Origin: Oscillospiraceae bacterium
Lineage (GTDB): Bacteria > Bacillota > Clostridia > Oscillospirales > Acutalibacteraceae
Direction of reading: 5' to 3'
Assembly: GCA_015066295.1 (NCBI GenBank)
Contig: SVOR01000015.1
Location: 1 to 45,427 of the forward strand
DNA length: 45,427 nucleotides
Every line of letters starts with the position of its first letter. Position 1 is the first letter of the stretch. This document shows positions 42,197-45,427 of the stretch, piece after piece. Under the pieces are notes generated by a model that was given only the letters and a program-made list of their open reading frames with translations, was not told where the DNA came from and did no database searches. A program made the translations under genes and the position numbers.

Positions 42197-43053
42197 TGGA
42201 TAACACATTATCTCGCAGACAAAAAATAGGCAGAGGTGCCTTAACCGCGATTTTTTCGGTTGTATCGGCGGTTTGGTTTTTGCCTGTTATAGTTGTTTTG
42301 TACAACTCCTTTAAAAATAACGATGCCATTAAGACCTCGCTTTTTAGCCTTCCTAATGCCGAAAGCTTTGTAGGCTTTGAAAACTACGTTGAGGGTATAA
42401 TGCACGGTAATTATCCGTTTTATGAGTCTATACTTTATAGCCTTATTATCACCATACTGTCGGTAGCATTAATACTTTTATGCACCTCAATGGCAGCTTG
42501 GTACATTAGCCGTGTAGACAGCTTTTTCTGTAAGGTAGTTTATTATCTGTGCATTTTTTCAATGGTAGTACCTTTCCAGATGGTTATGTTTACACTTTCC
42601 AAAACCGCCGATAAGCTTCAGCTTGATACACCGTGGACAATACCCATAGTTTATCTTGGCTTCGGTGCAGGTCTTGCGGTATTTATGTTTACAGGCTTTA
42701 TTAAAAGTATACCTATAGATATAGAAGAGGCGGCATCCATTGATGGCTGCACACCGCTTCAGACCTTCTTCCTTGTAGTTGCACCGATAATGAAATCAAC
42801 CTATATATCGGTATGTATACTCGAGGTTATGTGGGTGTGGAATGACTATTTGCTTCCGTATCTCGTGCTTGATAAAACAAAATTCCGCACAATACCCATC
42901 CAAATTCAGTATTTGCAGGGTAGCTACGGTCAGGTAGATTACGGTGCTACAATGGCACTCATTGTTTTGTGCTTATTGCCGATAGTTATCGTATACCTTA
43001 CCTGTCAAAAGCATATTATTAAGGGCGTATTGTCGGGTGCCGTTAAGGGCTAA
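42196..43053 (+). CDS. Sugar ABC transporter permease (MalG/UgpE type)
   Basis: A 285-aa second permease, six helices, coupled to the first by a TAATG overlap. The EAA loop is IDIEEAASIDGCTPLQTFFL near 173-195, and the C-terminal region contains the family-typical WVWNDYLLPYLVL. Together with the first permease it forms the transmembrane channel for the lipoprotein-bound sugar. Confidence 0.93.
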   Translation: MDNTLSRRQKIGRGALTAIFSVVSAVWFLPVIVVLYNSFKNNDAIKTSLFSLPNAESFVGFENYVEGIMHGNYPFYESILYSLIITILSVALILLCTSMAAWYISRVDSFFCKVVYYLCIFSMVVPFQMVMFTLSKTADKLQLDTPWTIPIVYLGFGAGLAVFMFTGFIKSIPIDIEEAASIDGCTPLQTFFLVVAPIMKSTYISVCILEVMWVWNDYLLPYLVLDKTKFRTIPIQIQYLQGSYGQVDYGATMALIVLCLLPIVIVYLTCQKHIIKGVLSGAVKG

Positions 43054-43069
43054 TTTTCAAAACCGCATA

Positions 43070-43099
43070 TTGATTTTTTAATGCTGTTGTGGTTATAAT
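43070..43099 (+). promoter_or_regulatory. Promoter of malQ
   Basis: TTGATT (43070-43075), 18-nt spacer, TATAAT (43094-43099), in the 77-bp gap after the second permease gene. It allows malQ expression apart from the transporter. Confidence 0.6.
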
Positions 43100-43130
43100 G
43101 AACTTATAAGAAGTAAAAGCAGGTGAAACA

Positions 43131-44609
43131 GTGAGAACTTGTGGAATTTTAATGCCGATTTTTTCCTTGTCATCATCAGGTGGCATAGGCACACTCGGCA
43201 AGGAAGCATACCGCTTTGTCGATTTTTTAGAAAAATCGGGACAAAGCTGGTGGCAGATTTTACCTATCAACCCCACAAATTACGGCGACTCGCCCTATCA
43301 GTCATTTTCGTCTTATGCGGGCAACCCGTATTTTATAGACCCGGAGCTTTTAATTGAGGAAAAGCTTTTAACCCGTAAAGAGTTTGAATCCTACGATTTT
43401 GGCGATGATGAAAAAAAGGTAGACTATGGCAAATTATATCAAAATCGTCTACCCATGCTAAAAAAGGCATATGACCGTTTTGTGCCAAACAAGGCGTATA
43501 CAGATTTTTGCAAGAAAAACGAGCATTGGCTCGACGAGTATGCGCTTTTTATGGCACTAAAAAATGCAAATGACGATGCCGATTGGTACAGTTGGGACGA
43601 GGGTATACGCCTTCGCAATAAAAAGGCAATCGAGAAAGCGAAAGCCGATTATAGCGACACCATAGACTTCTATAAATTCATACAGTTTAAATTTTACGAG
43701 CAATGGTTTAAATTAAAACTTTATGCAAACGAAAAGGGAATAGGCATTATTGGTGATATACCCATCTACGTTGCTAACGACTCGGCAGACGTGTGGGGCA
43801 ATACCGACCAGTTTATGCTTGAAAGCGATTTAACACCCAAAATGGTGGCAGGTTGTCCGCCCGATGCCTTTTCTGAGGATGGTCAGCTGTGGGGCACCCC
43901 CCTTTATGACTGGGATAGGATGAAGGAGGACGGCTATAGATGGTGGAAAAACCGTTTAGCCCATGCACTTAATATATACGACAAGGTGCGTATTGACCAC
44001 TTCCGTGGGTTTGAGTCTTTTTATGCAATTCCGTACGGCTCTAAAGATGCTAAAAACGGCAAATGGCTAAAAGGCCCCGATATGAATTTGTTTAATGAGT
44101 TCAAAAAAGAATTTGGCGATAATTTACCCATAATCGCCGAGGACCTTGGCTTCTTAACCGAGGAGGTATTAGAGCTTCTCTCAAATTCGGGCTTCCCCGG
44201 CATGAAGGTACTGCAGTTCGCTTTCGATTCAAGGGAGGATAGCGATTATCTACCCCACAATTATAATCGTAATTGCGTGGTGTATACGGGCACACACGAT
44301 AATGATACAATTATCGGTTGGACAAGCAGTGCATCACCCGATGACGTCGAGATGGCTCGCAAATATCTGCACGTCACACACGACGAGGGCTTTAACTGGG
44401 CAATGATGCGTGCGGCACTCTCATCGGTTGCCGACACCTGTATACTTATGATGCACGACTTTATGGGACTTGGCAGCGAGGCGCGAATCAACACCCCGTC
44501 AACGCTGGGTAACAACTGGCAGTGGCGAATTGATGCTTCTTGTATTAACGACTGGCTTGCAGGTATAATTAAAGAGAATACCGAAATATATGGAAGAAAA
44601 AGGATATAG
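43131..44609 (+). CDS. malQ: 4-alpha-glucanotransferase (GH77, amylomaltase)
   Basis: A 492-aa cytosolic enzyme that transfers alpha-1,4-glucan segments between maltodextrins, releasing glucose and making longer chains for phosphorylase. GH77 landmarks are SLSSSGGIGTLGKEAYRF near the N-terminus, WWQILPINPT, DIPIYVANDSADVWGN, nucleophile Asp289 in VRIDHFRGFESFYAIP, acid/base Glu337 in IAEDLGFLTEEV and the transition-state residue in YTGTHDNDTI. The start is GTG with AGGTG upstream. It adjoins the sugar ABC transporter, supporting a maltodextrin uptake and metabolism role. Its last codons run into a heptamer repeat. A terminator follows. Confidence 0.95.
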   Translation: MRTCGILMPIFSLSSSGGIGTLGKEAYRFVDFLEKSGQSWWQILPINPTNYGDSPYQSFSSYAGNPYFIDPELLIEEKLLTRKEFESYDFGDDEKKVDYGKLYQNRLPMLKKAYDRFVPNKAYTDFCKKNEHWLDEYALFMALKNANDDADWYSWDEGIRLRNKKAIEKAKADYSDTIDFYKFIQFKFYEQWFKLKLYANEKGIGIIGDIPIYVANDSADVWGNTDQFMLESDLTPKMVAGCPPDAFSEDGQLWGTPLYDWDRMKEDGYRWWKNRLAHALNIYDKVRIDHFRGFESFYAIPYGSKDAKNGKWLKGPDMNLFNEFKKEFGDNLPIIAEDLGFLTEEVLELLSNSGFPGMKVLQFAFDSREDSDYLPHNYNRNCVVYTGTHDNDTIIGWTSSASPDDVEMARKYLHVTHDEGFNWAMMRAALSSVADTCILMMHDFMGLGSEARINTPSTLGNNWQWRIDASCINDWLAGIIKENTEIYGRKRI

Positions 44610-44630
44610 GATTTAGGATTCAGGATTTAG
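44602..44630 (+). repeat. Four tandem GGATTTA-type heptamers
   Basis: GGATATA, GGATTTA, GGATTCA, GGATTTA in tandem (44602-44629). The first overlaps the last codons and the stop codon (44607-44609) of malQ. No other tandem of this kind is seen in the window. Confidence 0.75.
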
Positions 44631-44633
44631 AAC

Positions 44634-44657
44634 GGGCGACCAATGGTCGCCCTTTTT
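44634..44657 (+). terminator. Terminator of malQ
   Basis: Hairpin GGGCGACC (44634-44641) / GGTCGCCC (44645-44652), loop AAT, followed by five T residues. Confidence 0.9.
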
Positions 44658-44885
44658 ACAAAATAAGCCTCCATCTAATGAGGGAGGTGGATTTTGCAAA
44701 GCAAAAGACGGAGGGAGAGAAAACGAAAACAAAATATCAAACCAACTGTTTCTCTCCCTCAGTTTCGCTCGCGTTCAACAGCTCCCTCGTCAGAGGGAGC
44801 CTGATTGCCGTGTGTACAGTTATAGTACGTTCACGCTTTCCTGTTTTACAAAATAAGCCTCCTTTGTAAACAGAGGAGGCATTTT
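44654..44885. repeat. Cruciform intergenic repeat with a duplicated left end
   Basis: The core 44665-44802 has an outer hairpin at each end (about 44669-44687 and 44782-44799, both CTCC..GGAG type) and a central stem GAGGGAGAGAAAC (44711-44723) / GTTTCTCTCCCTC (44748-44760). It resembles a dispersed intergenic repeat I associate with gut Clostridia. A 19-bp sequence TTTTACAAAATAAGCCTCC occurs at 44654-44672 and again at 44844-44862. The second copy ends in a terminator-like hairpin, GCCTCC..GGAGGC (44858-44880). The stretch 44610-45039 contains no protein gene; short open frames here are palindrome artefacts. Confidence 0.7.
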
Positions 44886-44960
44886 CAAAAGAAAATTAGG
44901 GAGAGATTACAATATTTTTTGGAAAATTTTAATATTTTTGTGTATTTTTACAAAATGCTC

Positions 44961-44989
44961 TTGACTTTTATTTTTTGCGGTTGTATGAT
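44961..44989 (+). promoter_or_regulatory. Promoter of the secreted Ig-like protein
   Basis: TTGACT (44961-44966), 17-nt spacer, TATGAT (44984-44989). The leader of about 45 nt includes GAGGAGG. Confidence 0.75.
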
Positions 44990-45039
44990 AATAGCGTATA
45001 TTTGTCCCTATTATACAAAAAATGAGGAGGTAGTTTTCT

Positions 45040-45427
45040 ATGAAGGGCAAAAATCTTTCCAAAGTGTTGGCATTTTTGCTGGCTGCTGTGATGATTTTTT
45101 CAGCACTGCCGCTAATGGCCTTCGCTTCCGATGAAACTGAACCTTATGTAGTTTCATACGGCGCCCCCGCAATTCCTATGAATGAGATGACTATTGTTAA
45201 TCTCGCAGACATTTCCGTAGAAATGGACAACCAAGGCACTGTTGTTTCAGGTGCCGACATTACTTGGGCAGCTGATGCTCAAAATGGCATCGAGTTTGAT
45301 GCTAACGCAAAAACTGTTTTTGCAAAGGTTGCAGGCAGATATAAACTTACTGCAACTGCAAACGGCGTTACCAAGAACGTTTGGGTTTTGGTAAAAACCG
45401 CTGAACAGGAAGATTTCTATCTTGTAA
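45040..45427 (+). CDS. Secreted Ig-like surface protein (5' part, cut by window edge)
   Basis: The first 129 residues of an open frame that continues beyond the window. GAGGAGG precedes ATG 45040. The N-terminus MKGKNLSKVLAFLLAAVMIF with the following LPLMAFA is a classical signal peptide, probable cleavage after AFA (about residue 29). Residues 33-120 read as an Ig-like or bacterial Ig (Big)-type beta domain, with DITWAADAQNGIEFDANAK and VAGRYKLTATANGVTKNVWV. Such domains occur in large, multi-domain clostridial wall or S-layer-associated proteins. Nothing of the functional part is visible, so its role cannot be assigned. Confidence 0.8.
   Translation, partial: MKGKNLSKVLAFLLAAVMIFSALPLMAFASDETEPYVVSYGAPAIPMNEMTIVNLADISVEMDNQGTVVSGADITWAADAQNGIEFDANAKTVFAKVAGRYKLTATANGVTKNVWVLVKTAEQEDFYLV

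Noticed and set aside
44678..44869. 63-codon plus-strand frame
   Set aside because: It lies wholly inside the cruciform repeat; the start has no proper translation signals.
44919..45134. 71-codon plus-strand frame near the right edge
   Set aside because: It covers the promoter and overlaps, in another frame, the signal-peptide protein starting at 45040, which has the better ribosome-binding site.

Overview
The window reads as chromosome of an endospore-forming, low-to-moderate G+C member of the Clostridia, most likely an Oscillospirales/Ruminococcaceae-type gut bacterium. The reasons are the sporulation proteins YunB and YtvI, CdaA/CdaR c-di-AMP signalling, DprA and ComFC, an L20-type leader before infC-rpmI-rplT, strong Shine-Dalgarno sites, and a cruciform intergenic repeat of a kind I associate with gut Clostridia. 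The taxonomic placement is inference. No CRISPR array, intact transposase, phage gene or transcription-factor gene is visible.

Layout. 1-571: a short array of variable hairpins, then tRNA-Leu(UAG) on the minus strand with a partial duplication of its 5' end. 587-1963: a cytidylate-kinase-like protein and yunB. 1964-2328: a MITE-like intergenic element containing a second variable-hairpin array. 2329-3558: homoserine dehydrogenase on the minus strand. 3669-6181: ytvI, a Se/S-carrier-like protein and a cysteine desulfurase. 6268-8144: cdaA-cdaR. 8228-12522: a small membrane protein, recD2, comFC and a MreB-family gene. 12540-13865: leader, infC, rpmI, rplT. 13927-31275: a tightly packed plus-strand block (trmH-type methylase, dprA, topA, trmFO, plsX, rnc, radical-SAM protein, smc, ftsY, XTP pyrophosphatase, yhbY, nadD, yqeK, rsfS, leuS), many genes joined by TAATG/ATGA overlaps.

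From tRNA-Lys(UUU) at 31383 the character becomes accessory. An SGNH-esterase lipoprotein and a GH2 beta-galactosidase (31729-35956) are followed by a G5/M23 cell-wall peptidase, a minus-strand lipoprotein and uvrC. A sugar ABC transporter (binding protein and two permeases, no ATPase) and a GH77 4-alpha-glucanotransferase then suggest maltodextrin uptake and processing. The right end holds a cruciform repeat and the start of a secreted Ig-like surface protein cut by the window edge.

How the genes combine: most are housekeeping. They cover ribosome biogenesis and translation (infC, rpmI, rplT, rsfS, yhbY, leuS, trmFO, trmH), DNA topology, repair and recombination (topA, smc, recD2, dprA, uvrC), envelope and second messenger functions (plsX, mreB, cdaA/R, M23), secretion (ftsY), NAD and nucleotide hygiene (nadD, XTPase, yqeK), and carbohydrate use. 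The most unusual signals are non-coding: two arrays of variable short hairpins joined by a constant GATAT-containing linker that flips orientation mid-array, the duplicated and inverted tRNA-Leu pieces, and att-like debris beside tRNA-Lys.
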